12,478 bases of DNA. It comes from an uncultured Bacteroidales bacterium (GTDB lineage: Bacteria; Bacteroidota; Bacteroidia; Bacteroidales; UBA932). How positions within the stretch are numbered: the stretch's first letter is position 1; every line of letters begins with the position of its first letter. Of the stretch, positions 1 to 7,381 are shown in pieces. The notes below the pieces were generated by a model, which was not told the DNA's origin, ran no database searches, and saw nothing but the letters and a program-made list of their open reading frames with translations. The position numbers and the translations under genes are program-made. Where the stretch lies: NCBI GenBank assembly GCA_946415795.1, contig CAMKTW010000024.1, positions 1 through 12,478 on the forward strand. The letters run 5' to 3'.

Positions 1-1
1 C

Positions 2-712
2 AACGTGCCTCTGTCAAAGCAGATTATGGTTCAGGAGAACGACTACGTCCGCGCCGGCATGCCGCTGTCCGACGGCGCCATCTCCCCCAGCGACATCCTC
101 ACCATCCTCGGTCCTGTACGCGTTCAGGAGTATATCGTGAACGAAGTACAGAGCGTTTACCGTATGCAGGGTGTGAAGATCAACGACAAGCACTTTGAGG
201 TTATCGTGCGCCAGATGATGCGCAAGGTTCAGATTGTGGATCCGGGCGACACCAAGTTCCTCACCGAGCAGCTGGTGGACAAGTGGGAATTCATCGACGA
301 GAACGACAGCATCTTTGACAAGAAGGTCGTAACCGACGCCGGTGATTCCACAGAGATGCATCCGGGCCAGATAGTTTCAGTACGCGCCCTGCGCGACGAG
401 AACTCGATTCTCCGCCGTCAGGACAAGAAGATTGTGATTGCGCGCGACGCCAACCCCGCAACCGCCAACCAGGTGCTGCAGGGTATCACCCGCGCCGCAT
501 TGCGCACCAGCAGCTTTATGTCGGCCGCATCCTTCCAGGAGACCACCAAGGTACTGGGTGATGCAGCCATCCGCGGCCGCATCGATATGCTCGAAGGCCT
601 TAAGGAGAATGTGATCTGCGGTCACCTCATCCCTGCCGGTACCGGCCAGAGGGAGTATGAGAAACTCATCGTAACCTCCGCGGAGGATTACGAACGAATG
701 ACCCAGCGGTAA
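2..712 (+). CDS. rpoC: RNA polymerase beta' subunit, C-terminal part (partial)
   Basis: This is the last 236 or so codons of the beta' subunit of RNA polymerase; the gene begins before the window and ends at TAA 710-712. Recognisable beta' signatures include the region reading YIVNEVQSVYRMQGVKINDK, then VIVRQMMRKV, and near the end SFMSAASFQETTKVL followed by GLKENVICGHLIPAGTG. The last two belong to the conserved C-terminal region near the base of the clamp, which contacts the omega subunit in known structures. Only the C-terminus is present, so the catalytic NADFDGD motif lies outside the window. The reading frame is open to the left edge and there is no sign of damage. A strong intrinsic terminator follows 23 bases after the stop. 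The identification is secure from residue-level similarity to bacterial RpoC. Confidence 0.98.
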   Translation, partial: NVPLSKQIMVQENDYVRAGMPLSDGAISPSDILTILGPVRVQEYIVNEVQSVYRMQGVKINDKHFEVIVRQMMRKVQIVDPGDTKFLTEQLVDKWEFIDENDSIFDKKVVTDAGDSTEMHPGQIVSVRALRDENSILRRQDKKIVIARDANPATANQVLQGITRAALRTSSFMSAASFQETTKVLGDAAIRGRIDMLEGLKENVICGHLIPAGTGQREYEKLIVTSAEDYERMTQR

Positions 713-734
713 CAGCTGCCGGTCATCTCTTCAG

Positions 735-769
735 AAAAGCCGTCCGATAATATCCCGGACGGCTTTTTT
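735..769 (+). terminator. Intrinsic terminator of the rpoC transcript
   Basis: A perfect 12-bp stem is formed by 735-746 (AAAAGCCGTCCG) and 756-767 (CGGACGGCTTTT), with a 9-nt loop. The T tract runs 764-769. It lies 23 bases after the rpoC stop and ends the rpoC operon. Because the left arm starts with AAAA, it could also work on the opposite strand, although no gene arrives from that side in the window. Confidence 0.93.
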
Positions 770-798
770 GTTCTTATCGTACTTATTGAGTACATTTG
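767..798 (+). promoter_or_regulatory. Bacteroidetes-type promoter for the GH2 beta-galactosidase
   Basis: TTTG at 767-770 is followed after 20 bases by TACATTTG at 791-798, a full match to the TAnnTTTG -7 element with the -33 TTTG at a normal distance. The -33 box shares bases with the T tract of the rpoC terminator. Transcription would start near 803-806, leaving a leader of about 15 nt before the ATG at 819. Confidence 0.75.
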
Positions 799-818
799 GA
801 ATAATATAAGTGACGTTT

Positions 819-3800
819 ATGAAGAAGTTATTGTTGCTCTTTGTGGCACTGGCGGCCGTATTTGACTTATCTGCAGCGAAAAAGACCAAACTTGAACCGT
901 GGCAGGATCCCAATGTGTATGAAGAGAACCGCCTGCCGATGCGGGCTGCTTTCGTGACCGGCCAGCAGCAGACGCTCTCCCTGAACGGGATATGGAAATT
1001 CCACTGGTGCGACAGTCCGGATACCCGCACCAAAGGCTTTGAGGCCGACGGTTTTGACGACTCCTCGTGGGATACGATGCCGGTGCCCGGCCTGCTTGAA
1101 CTGAACGGCTATGGCGAACCGCTTTACGTTAACATCGGCTATGCCTGGAGAGGACACTATAAGAACAATCCCCCCTATCCACCAACTGAGAACAATTATG
1201 TGGGGCAGTACCGACGCACATTCGTAATTCCGGAGAACTGGACCCCCGGGCCGGTTTTCCTGTGCATAGGCAGTGCCACCAGCAATGTGCGGGTCTGGGT
1301 AAACGGCCATCCTGCAGGCTACAGCGAAGACAGCAAGCTGGAGGCGCGCTTTGACATCTCCAAGGCGGTACACGCCGGAGTCAACACCATTGCCCTGGAG
1401 ATATTCCGCTGGTGCGACGGAACATATCTTGAGGACCAGGACTTCTGGCGCTTTACCGGCATCGCCCGCGGAGTGTACGTATATTCGCGCCCCGCCGAAA
1501 GGCTGGAGGATGTCAACATCTCTGCCGATATGAACGGCAAATACAACATAAAAGCCACCGTGACCCAGGGCATCAAGAAGGTGGAGTACACGATATCTGA
1601 TGCAGAAGGCAACGAGGTGGCCTCTGGCAGTTTCAAGCCCGGCCGCGGCGGGGTTGCCAGGTGCAAGGGTTCTGTGACCGATCCCCTTCTCTGGAGCGCC
1701 GAGACTCCCAACCTTTATAAGCTCAATGTCTCTTCATATACATCCAAGGGGCTCGCCGAGAGCACAAGCATCAGCTTCGGTTTCCGCAGCGTGGAGATCA
1801 AGGATGCCCAGCTGCTGGTGAACGGCAAGCCCGTCCTGATCAAGGGTGTCAACCGCCACGAACTTAACGAGCACAGCGGTTATATAGTCTCCAAGGATGA
1901 TATGATCCGCGACATCCGCATAATGAAAGAGCTCAACATCAACGCCGTGCGCACCAGCCACTATCCCAACGACCCGGTATGGTACGACCTGTGCGACCTC
2001 TACGGCCTCTATGTGGTTGACGAAGGCAACATAGAGTCGCACGGTATGGGCTACGAAGATGCAACGCTTGCCAAGCGGCCGGATTTCAAGGCAGCCCACC
2101 TTATCCGCGACCAGCGTATGGTTTACCGCGACATCAACCACCCCAGCATAATCATCTGGAGTCTGGGTAACGAAGCCGGCAACGGGAGCAATTTTATGGC
2201 CTGCTACGACTGGATAAAGAGTTACGACCCCACCCGCCCCGTGCAATATGAGCGTGCGGAGGAGGAGCGCAACACCGACATAGTATGCCCTATGTACTCC
2301 ACGGTGGACTCTTGTGCCAACTATTGCGCAAAGAATCCTACAAGACCCCTTATACAGTGCGAATACGCCCACGCAATGGGCAACTCGGGAGGCGGCTTCA
2401 AGGATTATTGGGACCTGATCCGCAAGTACCCCTGCTACCAGGGCGGCTTTATCTGGGACTTTGCCGACCAGGCTCTGGAACTGGCGGCCAACAACCTTTC
2501 TGGCAAATACTTTGTGTACGGCGGCGACTTCAACGGCTACGATGCAAGTGACGGCTCTTTCAACTGCAACGGAATAGTTGCGGCCGACCGCAGCTGGCAT
2601 CCCCACGCTTGGGAAATGCGCTATCAGATGCAGAATATACACACCTCCGCCGGTAAGTTCCCGTTCTCTCTGGACATTTACAACGAGCAGTTTTTCAAGG
2701 ACTTGTCGGCATACACCATGCACTGGACTATTGTAGATGAAAATGGCGCCATCTGCTCCGGGACCCTGGAAAACGTGAATGCCGCTCCCGGCGAGACCGT
2801 CAATGTAAGACTGCCGGTTACCAGAAGGCAGGCTAAGGAGATTATGGAGATGGAGACATACGGAGATATCTTCATTAACGTATCGTGGGTACTTAAAGAG
2901 CGTGACGGCCTGCTTCCTGCTGCCACAGAGGTGGCGTACGACCAGATTCTTGTAAAGAAAGGCCGCAAGGCGGCTGCCGGTTCCGGCGCCGGCGGCGCTG
3001 TTACCCCGGTTCAGAAAGAGGAGACTGACAGCGCGATTGTTTTGAGCGGCATATTCTCTGAAAGCCTTACCAGCAATGCCGGTTCCCTCAGGGACTATGA
3101 ATGGAATGCCGCCTTTGACAAATCTACCGGATTCTTGTCGGACTACAGAGTAAATGGCGTACGCCTGCTCGCCAACCCGCTTATCCCCTGCTTTGAAAGG
3201 GCTCCGGTTGAGAATGATATGGGTGCCCGCCTGACAGATGCCGATGTAATGGGTCTCTGGCGCAACCTCAATCTGGAACTCGAAAGCCTTGAGGCCGGCG
3301 GCCAGAATGACGGCTGGACTCTCACTGCCACCTACAAGCCTGTCGGCGGCAAAGCCAGGATAATAATCAGGTATGACGTCGCTCCCTCCGGTGTGGTTAA
3401 CGTGAATATGGCTATGGAGGATGCCGGCGGCATCAGTTCGCTGCCCGACCTGTTCCGCTACGGGATGAAGTTTGCTATGTACAAACCCTACGACACAATT
3501 GATTTCTATGGCAAAGGCCCCTGGGAGAACTATTGCGACCGCAACTCTGCGGCTTTGACCGGACGCTACATCCAGCGTGTCGCCGACCAGTATCACTACG
3601 GATATGTCAGGCCGCAGGAGTCTGGCACACACACTGGAATGCGATACCTTAAGATATTGAACTACTACGGCTGGGGTTTGGAGATAGCTTCAGACAACGA
3701 ATTCTCCGCCTCCGCCCTGCCCTTCTCCATAAGCCAGCTGGATTGTATGGAGCACGGCACTCCGGAACGCGAAAACAAGAGCAATACCCAGGCGGGCGAG

Positions 3801-3971
3801 GCGCGCCACTCGATGGACCTCGTGCCCGGCGATTTGACATATGTAAATATCGACCTGGCACAGATGGGTGTCGGGGGAGAGGATTCCTGGGGCCGCTGGC
3901 CGCGGGAGCCGTACCGCCTTCACGCCGCTCCACGCACCTTCTCCTTCTCCATACGGGCGGTGGTTAAGTGA
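819..3971 (+). CDS. Secreted GH2 beta-galactosidase (LacZ-like)
   Basis: Retaining glycoside hydrolase of family 2, predicted to cleave terminal beta-galactosides. I start it at ATG 819 (1050 aa) rather than the upstream GTG 810 because MKKLLLLFVALAAVFDLSAA is a clean type I signal peptide, which implies periplasmic location. Domains follow the E. coli LacZ order: sugar-binding (about 45-225), Ig-like (225-325), TIM barrel (330-615), a second beta domain (615-710), then the small-chain domain (765-1045). The acid/base Glu452 lies in SLGNEAG and the nucleophile Glu515 in CEYAHAMGN. DEGNIESHG matches the metal-site Glu416/His418 region of E. coli LacZ, YLEDQDFWR the Asp201 region, and EDSW the Trp999 region. 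A Gly/Ala-rich linker sits at about 716-728. No SusC/SusD or transport gene is nearby, so the natural substrate is uncertain. murI follows after 18 bases and is probably co-transcribed. Confidence 0.93.
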   Translation: MKKLLLLFVALAAVFDLSAAKKTKLEPWQDPNVYEENRLPMRAAFVTGQQQTLSLNGIWKFHWCDSPDTRTKGFEADGFDDSSWDTMPVPGLLELNGYGEPLYVNIGYAWRGHYKNNPPYPPTENNYVGQYRRTFVIPENWTPGPVFLCIGSATSNVRVWVNGHPAGYSEDSKLEARFDISKAVHAGVNTIALEIFRWCDGTYLEDQDFWRFTGIARGVYVYSRPAERLEDVNISADMNGKYNIKATVTQGIKKVEYTISDAEGNEVASGSFKPGRGGVARCKGSVTDPLLWSAETPNLYKLNVSSYTSKGLAESTSISFGFRSVEIKDAQLLVNGKPVLIKGVNRHELNEHSGYIVSKDDMIRDIRIMKELNINAVRTSHYPNDPVWYDLCDLYGLYVVDEGNIESHGMGYEDATLAKRPDFKAAHLIRDQRMVYRDINHPSIIIWSLGNEAGNGSNFMACYDWIKSYDPTRPVQYERAEEERNTDIVCPMYSTVDSCANYCAKNPTRPLIQCEYAHAMGNSGGGFKDYWDLIRKYPCYQGGFIWDFADQALELAANNLSGKYFVYGGDFNGYDASDGSFNCNGIVAADRSWHPHAWEMRYQMQNIHTSAGKFPFSLDIYNEQFFKDLSAYTMHWTIVDENGAICSGTLENVNAAPGETVNVRLPVTRRQAKEIMEMETYGDIFINVSWVLKERDGLLPAATEVAYDQILVKKGRKAAAGSGAGGAVTPVQKEETDSAIVLSGIFSESLTSNAGSLRDYEWNAAFDKSTGFLSDYRVNGVRLLANPLIPCFERAPVENDMGARLTDADVMGLWRNLNLELESLEAGGQNDGWTLTATYKPVGGKARIIIRYDVAPSGVVNVNMAMEDAGGISSLPDLFRYGMKFAMYKPYDTIDFYGKGPWENYCDRNSAALTGRYIQRVADQYHYGYVRPQESGTHTGMRYLKILNYYGWGLEIASDNEFSASALPFSISQLDCMEHGTPERENKSNTQAGEARHSMDLVPGDLTYVNIDLAQMGVGGEDSWGRWPREPYRLHAAPRTFSFSIRAVVK

Positions 3972-3989
3972 TAATGCGCAATTAAAGCA

Positions 3990-4769
3990 ATGATAGGTAT
4001 ATACGATTCCGGCCTGGGCGGCCTGAGCGTCCTCAAAGAGATGATTGCCCTCCCCGTGAAGGGTGACTACCTCTATTTTGCCGACAGCCGCCATTGCCCT
4101 TATGGCCTCAAGACAAACCGGTTCATACTCACCCGAGCAAAGGCTATCTCCAAGTTTCTCATCAGCCAGGGTGCCGATATGATTGTAGTGGCGTGCAACA
4201 CCGCCACCGCCGCGGCAATCAGCACCCTCCGGAAGACATTCCCCATCCCGTTCGTGGGGATGGAACCGGCCATCAAACCGGCAATACTCAACACCCGTAC
4301 GGGGGTGGTCGGGGTGCTGGCCACTGCAGTAACATTCACCGGGGAACTCTACCACAAGACACTTGCTCAATACGCTGCCGCACAGAGGGATGTAAAGGTG
4401 ATTGAGCAGGTGGGCTACGGCCTTGTCGAGGCCGTGGAGCAGGGGCGCATCCACAGTGAAGAGACAGCGGCCCTGCTGCACAGCTATATCGACCCGATGC
4501 TGGCCGCCGGTGCCGACCACATAGTGCTGGGATGCACCCACTACCCTTTTCTTACAGAAGAGATTGAGAAGATTACCGCCGGGCGTGCAAAGGTGGTAAA
4601 TCCGGCCCCCGCCGTGGCCCGTCAGGCAGACAAGATCTATCAGGATACTCCCCGCAGCGGCGGCGACTGGCAGTTCTTCACCTCCGGAGAGTTCTCCCCT
4701 GCGGCGGCAGCCACGATAGAGGGCATCTGTAGCGGGCACGATTATTGCCTCAAAGAGAATATTTTGTAA
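3990..4769 (+). CDS. murI: Glutamate racemase
   Basis: Cytoplasmic, cofactor-independent enzyme that interconverts L- and D-glutamate; the D form is added to the peptidoglycan stem peptide by MurD. At 259 aa it has normal length. The N-terminal IYDSGLGGLSVL carries the conserved Asp6-Ser7, the first catalytic cysteine is Cys69 in VACNTATAAA, and the second is Cys182 in LGCTHYPFLT; both motifs are hallmarks of the aspartate/glutamate racemase family. The ATG at 3990 begins directly with the conserved strand (MIGIYDSG), so the start is well fixed. It lies 18 bases after the beta-galactosidase stop and I see no promoter of its own, which suggests co-transcription or an internal promoter in the GH2 gene that I could not recognise. 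Its 3' end contains the promoter of the next gene. Confidence 0.96.
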   Translation: MIGIYDSGLGGLSVLKEMIALPVKGDYLYFADSRHCPYGLKTNRFILTRAKAISKFLISQGADMIVVACNTATAAAISTLRKTFPIPFVGMEPAIKPAILNTRTGVVGVLATAVTFTGELYHKTLAQYAAAQRDVKVIEQVGYGLVEAVEQGRIHSEETAALLHSYIDPMLAAGADHIVLGCTHYPFLTEEIEKITAGRAKVVNPAPAVARQADKIYQDTPRSGGDWQFFTSGEFSPAAAATIEGICSGHDYCLKENIL

Positions 4770-4774
4770 CTTTG
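4745..4774 (+). promoter_or_regulatory. Promoter of the C11 protease gene, inside the murI 3' end
   Basis: TTG at 4745-4747 and TAACTTTG at 4767-4774 are separated by 19 bases and match the Bacteroidetes -33/-7 consensus. The first three bases of the -7 box are the murI stop codon TAA (4767-4769). Transcription would start at about 4779-4782, essentially on the ATG of the downstream gene. Confidence 0.75.
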
Positions 4775-4781
4775 CAAATTG

Positions 4782-6026
4782 ATGAAGCGCATCTTATATA
4801 TCCTTCTGGCAGCCGCAACGCTTGTCTTCACCACCGGGTGCAGCGAGTGGTGCACCCCCTCACCCTCCGAGAAGCGGATGGTGCTGCTGTATATCGCGGC
4901 TACAGAATCTGCCCTCTCGCCGTACGCAGACGGAAACATTACCGATATGCTCAGCGGATATGTGCCGGCCAAGGGATCCAGGGAACAGGAGTTGCTGGTA
5001 TTTTTCCAGAACCGCGATATCAACACCTCATCCCTCCGCAGCGAAGCCACCCTCTCCCGATACTATTCAAACCGTTCCGGACAGGTGGTGAAGGAGGTTA
5101 TCCGCAATTGGGGCGAAGACTTTAACTGCTGCACCCCGGAATCATTTGCCGAGGTGCTGGCAACTGCAGAGAAGACTTGCAAGCCGACCTCCCGCTGCCT
5201 GTTGTTCTCTTCTCACGGAACAGGCTGGATGCCCGTCAGTTACTTTGACGGCGGAGGAGAAGAATCCGTTATGCTGCGGGTCCGTTCCAAATCGACCGGG
5301 GAGAGTGATGTCTCTGAACTGTCACGCCTGAGAATCAGCGAGAGCATAGGCTACGACGCCCCCACCTACGACGAGATTGACATCAGGGACTTTGCAACAG
5401 AACTGGGAAGATACCACTGGGAGTCAGCCTTGCTGGACTGCTGCTATATGGGCACCATAGAGGTTGCATACCAGTTGCGCAACTGCTGCGACTGGGTAAT
5501 CGGCTCCCCTACCGAAATACTTATCACAGGTTTTCCTTACCCTGATATCCTGGACCAGTTGTTCAACCACCCCGGCCGTGAGGGCCTTGAGACCATCTGC
5601 CAGAAGTATTACGAGCTTTACAAGGGGCAGAGCGGGCAGTTGCAGTCCGGGACAATCGGCCTTACCAAGTGCAGCGAACTGGACCGCCTGGCGGAGATCT
5701 GCGCCGCTATAGTGAATGACAACCGGGTGGCAATGAGCGGCATCTACCGCAACGGCGTACAGCACTACTTCTATAGGGCCAGTAAAGATTTCTTCTTCGA
5801 TTTCTCACATTACTTTGAGCAGTTTGCCCCCAAAGAGAGCTTTGCGGAATTCACCGCCCAGCTGAATCTTGCCGTGCCCTATAAAAACACCACTGAGAAG
5901 TTTCTGGGGGTGGGCATGTTACACTACAGCGGACTGAGCTGCTACATCCCCAGCAACAAGTATCCCAAGCTGAATGCATATTACAAACAACTTGCTTGGA
6001 ATCAGAAGGTAAAAATTATCGAATAA
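4782..6026 (+). CDS. Clostripain-like (C11) cysteine peptidase lipoprotein
   Basis: Predicted lipoprotein of 414 aa in peptidase family C11 (clan CD, related to clostripain and PmC11), which typically cleaves after Arg or Lys. Starting at ATG 4782 gives the signal sequence MKRILYILLAAATLVFTTGC with lipidated Cys20; the in-frame TTG just upstream adds nothing. The catalytic His is His145 in LFSSHGTGW and the nucleophile is most likely Cys221 in LLDCCYMGTIEVAYQL (the D-x-C position), with Cys220 beside it. The segment GSPTEILITGFPY fits the post-cysteine part of the fold. About 76 residues separate His and Cys, more than the 46 in PmC11, so there is an insertion where the activation loop lies. 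Location is outer membrane or periplasmic; the substrate is unknown. It has its own promoter, and rplY follows with a separate one. Confidence 0.88.
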   Translation: MKRILYILLAAATLVFTTGCSEWCTPSPSEKRMVLLYIAATESALSPYADGNITDMLSGYVPAKGSREQELLVFFQNRDINTSSLRSEATLSRYYSNRSGQVVKEVIRNWGEDFNCCTPESFAEVLATAEKTCKPTSRCLLFSSHGTGWMPVSYFDGGGEESVMLRVRSKSTGESDVSELSRLRISESIGYDAPTYDEIDIRDFATELGRYHWESALLDCCYMGTIEVAYQLRNCCDWVIGSPTEILITGFPYPDILDQLFNHPGREGLETICQKYYELYKGQSGQLQSGTIGLTKCSELDRLAEICAAIVNDNRVAMSGIYRNGVQHYFYRASKDFFFDFSHYFEQFAPKESFAEFTAQLNLAVPYKNTTEKFLGVGMLHYSGLSCYIPSNKYPKLNAYYKQLAWNQKVKIIE

Positions 6027-6046
6027 GGATTTTTTTTATATCTTTG
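6016..6046 (+). promoter_or_regulatory. Promoter of the rplY-pth operon
   Basis: TATCTTTG at 6039-6046 is a perfect TAnnTTTG -7 element. The -33 position is only a partial match (TTA at 6016-6018, 20 bases upstream). Initiation near 6051-6053 would give a leader of about 88 nt, long compared with the other promoters here. Confidence 0.7.
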
Positions 6047-6059
6047 CCGTCCCTGACAG

Positions 6060-6112
6060 AAAATGCCCCTGGCATTTTGGTGCGATGGGGCCTGCGGATT
6101 GTTGCCGCAGGC
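6060..6112 (+). promoter_or_regulatory. Structured 5' leader of rplY with two perfect hairpins
   Basis: Hairpin 1 pairs 6060-6067 (AAAATGCC) with 6071-6078 (GGCATTTT) over a 3-nt loop. Hairpin 2 pairs 6090-6097 (GCCTGCGG) with 6105-6112 (CCGCAGGC) over a 7-nt loop and may add one G-U pair outside. The connecting bases are ggtgcgatggg. Neither hairpin is followed by a T tract, so neither looks like a terminator. Both lie between the rplY promoter and its ATG, the usual place for autoregulatory ribosomal-protein leaders. Binding by bL25 is inference only. Confidence 0.6.
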
Positions 6113-6140
6113 TGAGTAACACATTTTAAATCAAACACTA

Positions 6141-6728
6141 ATGAAACATTTGGCTATCTCCGGTTCCAAGAGGACCGTTGGACGTAAGGCTGACGTGCGC
6201 GAGGTACGCGTAGCCGGCAAAGTCCCTTGCGTTGTTTATGGCAACGGCGTTGAGAACATCTCTTTCGCAGTAGATGAGAAAGAGCTCAAGAACCTTACCC
6301 ACACCCCCTATTGCCACATCGTCGATCTCGATGTTGACGGTCAGAAAATCACCGCACTCCTGCACGAGGTTCAGTATCACCCCGTAACCGACAAGGCTCT
6401 TCACGCAGATTTCCTCGCAGTCAGCGAGAGCAAACCTGTTGTCGTTGAGGTTCCCGTCATTATCACCGGTAATTCTGTTGGCGTACGCGCCGGTGGCAAA
6501 CTCCAGGTATCCCGTCGCAAACTGCGCATCTGCGGTCTTATCAAAGATCTGCCTGATGACCTCACTGTAGATGTAACTCCCCTGGCAATCGGCAAACGCA
6601 TCACCGCAGGTGACCTCAAGTTTGACAATATCGCCATCGTTAATCCCAAGGCGACCATCATCTGCTCCTGCCTGTCTACCCGCAACGCGGTAGCTGCAGC
6701 AGAGGAGTCTTCAGAGAGCCAGGAGTAA
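6141..6728 (+). CDS. rplY: 50S ribosomal protein bL25, CTC-type long form
   Basis: Large-subunit protein that binds 5S rRNA near the central protuberance. At 195 aa it is the long CTC/TL5 form: an N-terminal 5S-binding beta-barrel (about 4-92, from ISGSKRTVGRKADVREVRV through HEVQYHPVT) and a C-terminal beta domain (about 98-180, from KPVVVEVPVIITGNS to the TIICSC strand). The tail is Ala/Glu/Ser-rich. ATG 6141 is the only sensible start, preceded by an A/T-rich stretch without a Shine-Dalgarno site, as is usual in Bacteroidetes. pth follows 20 bases after the stop in the same operon, a widely conserved pairing. Transcription is from the promoter at 6039-6046 through a leader with two hairpins. 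Confidence 0.96.
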   Translation: MKHLAISGSKRTVGRKADVREVRVAGKVPCVVYGNGVENISFAVDEKELKNLTHTPYCHIVDLDVDGQKITALLHEVQYHPVTDKALHADFLAVSESKPVVVEVPVIITGNSVGVRAGGKLQVSRRKLRICGLIKDLPDDLTVDVTPLAIGKRITAGDLKFDNIAIVNPKATIICSCLSTRNAVAAAEESSESQE

Positions 6729-6748
6729 TCCCTTAAAGCGGTTGTGCC

Positions 6749-7381
6749 GTGGCTGCGTCGTATCTCATAGTGGGTCTGGGAAACATCGGCCCCGAGTACG
6801 CAATGACAAGGCACAATATGGGTTTTATGACATTGGATGCCTTTGCTATGGCATCCAATGTTGTTTTTTCCACGATGCGCTACGGTGATATGGCCCAGGT
6901 CAGGCTCAAGGGGAACACCCTGCACCTGCTTAAGCCATCCACCTATATGAACCTAAGCGGCAAAGCCGTCTCCTACTGGTACGCGCATCTTAAGATAGCA
7001 CCGGAGAACCTGCTGGTGGTGGTGGACGACCTGGCCCTCCCCTTTGGAAGTATGAGGCTCCGGAAAGCGGGAAGCGACGGCGGCCACAACGGCCTCAAAA
7101 GCATCGATTATCACTTGATAACCAATCAGTATGCCCGTCTGCGGCTGGGCATCGGCAATGGTTTCGCCCCCGGCGGGCAGGTAGATTTTGTGCTCCACGA
7201 ACTGTTGCTGGAGGAGAAGCGTATGCTTCCCGATGTGCTCAATAACGCAATCGAGGCCATCAAGTGTTTTGTACTTGAAGGCCCCGACAGGGCTATGACC
7301 AGATTCAACCGCAAGAGTGCTCCCCCTGCGGCAGATCAGTCAAAATCTTCAGAAGAGAACTCCTCTTCCAAGGCAGAATAA
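6749..7381 (+). CDS. pth: Peptidyl-tRNA hydrolase
   Basis: Cytoplasmic esterase that frees tRNA from peptidyl-tRNAs dropped by stalled ribosomes. All key residues of bacterial Pth are visible: Asn12 in GLGN, catalytic His22 in TRHNMGF, Asn68 in YMNLSG, Asp93 in VVVDDLALPFG and Asn114 in GGHNGLKS. The usual GLGNPG motif reads GLGNIG. The start is GTG 6749: an in-frame stop lies at 6734-6736 and the next possible start would remove the first strand. At 210 aa it is longer than the usual 190 or so; the extra is a Ser/Glu/Lys-rich tail (about 191-210), probably disordered. The last 46 bases overlap the 3' end of the S4-domain gene on the other strand, and no clear intrinsic terminator follows. 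Confidence 0.96.
   Translation: MAASYLIVGLGNIGPEYAMTRHNMGFMTLDAFAMASNVVFSTMRYGDMAQVRLKGNTLHLLKPSTYMNLSGKAVSYWYAHLKIAPENLLVVVDDLALPFGSMRLRKAGSDGGHNGLKSIDYHLITNQYARLRLGIGNGFAPGGQVDFVLHELLLEEKRMLPDVLNNAIEAIKCFVLEGPDRAMTRFNRKSAPPAADQSKSSEENSSSKAE

Noticed and set aside
2967..3003. Gly/Ala-rich stretch in the GH2 gene as a possible repeat or insertion
   Set aside because: It is a short in-frame interdomain linker with no repeat unit.
1734..3632. A 632-codon open frame on the minus strand opposite the beta-galactosidase gene
   Set aside because: It is the complement of a gene with intact catalytic motifs; the translation is a shadow with no recognisable domain and arises from GC-rich codon use.
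3974..3985. Three-codon mini-ORF (ATG CGC AAT TAA) between the GH2 stop and murI
   Set aside because: Too short to argue for more than chance in an 18-nt gap.
3690..4739. A 349-codon minus-strand frame opposite murI and the end of the GH2 gene
   Set aside because: Spans two real plus-strand genes and has no family features.
6011..6037. Possible terminator for the C11 gene (A-rich segment pairing with the T8 run)
   Set aside because: The stem is only A-T pairs with a bulge and overlaps the last codons and the rplY promoter; not convincing.
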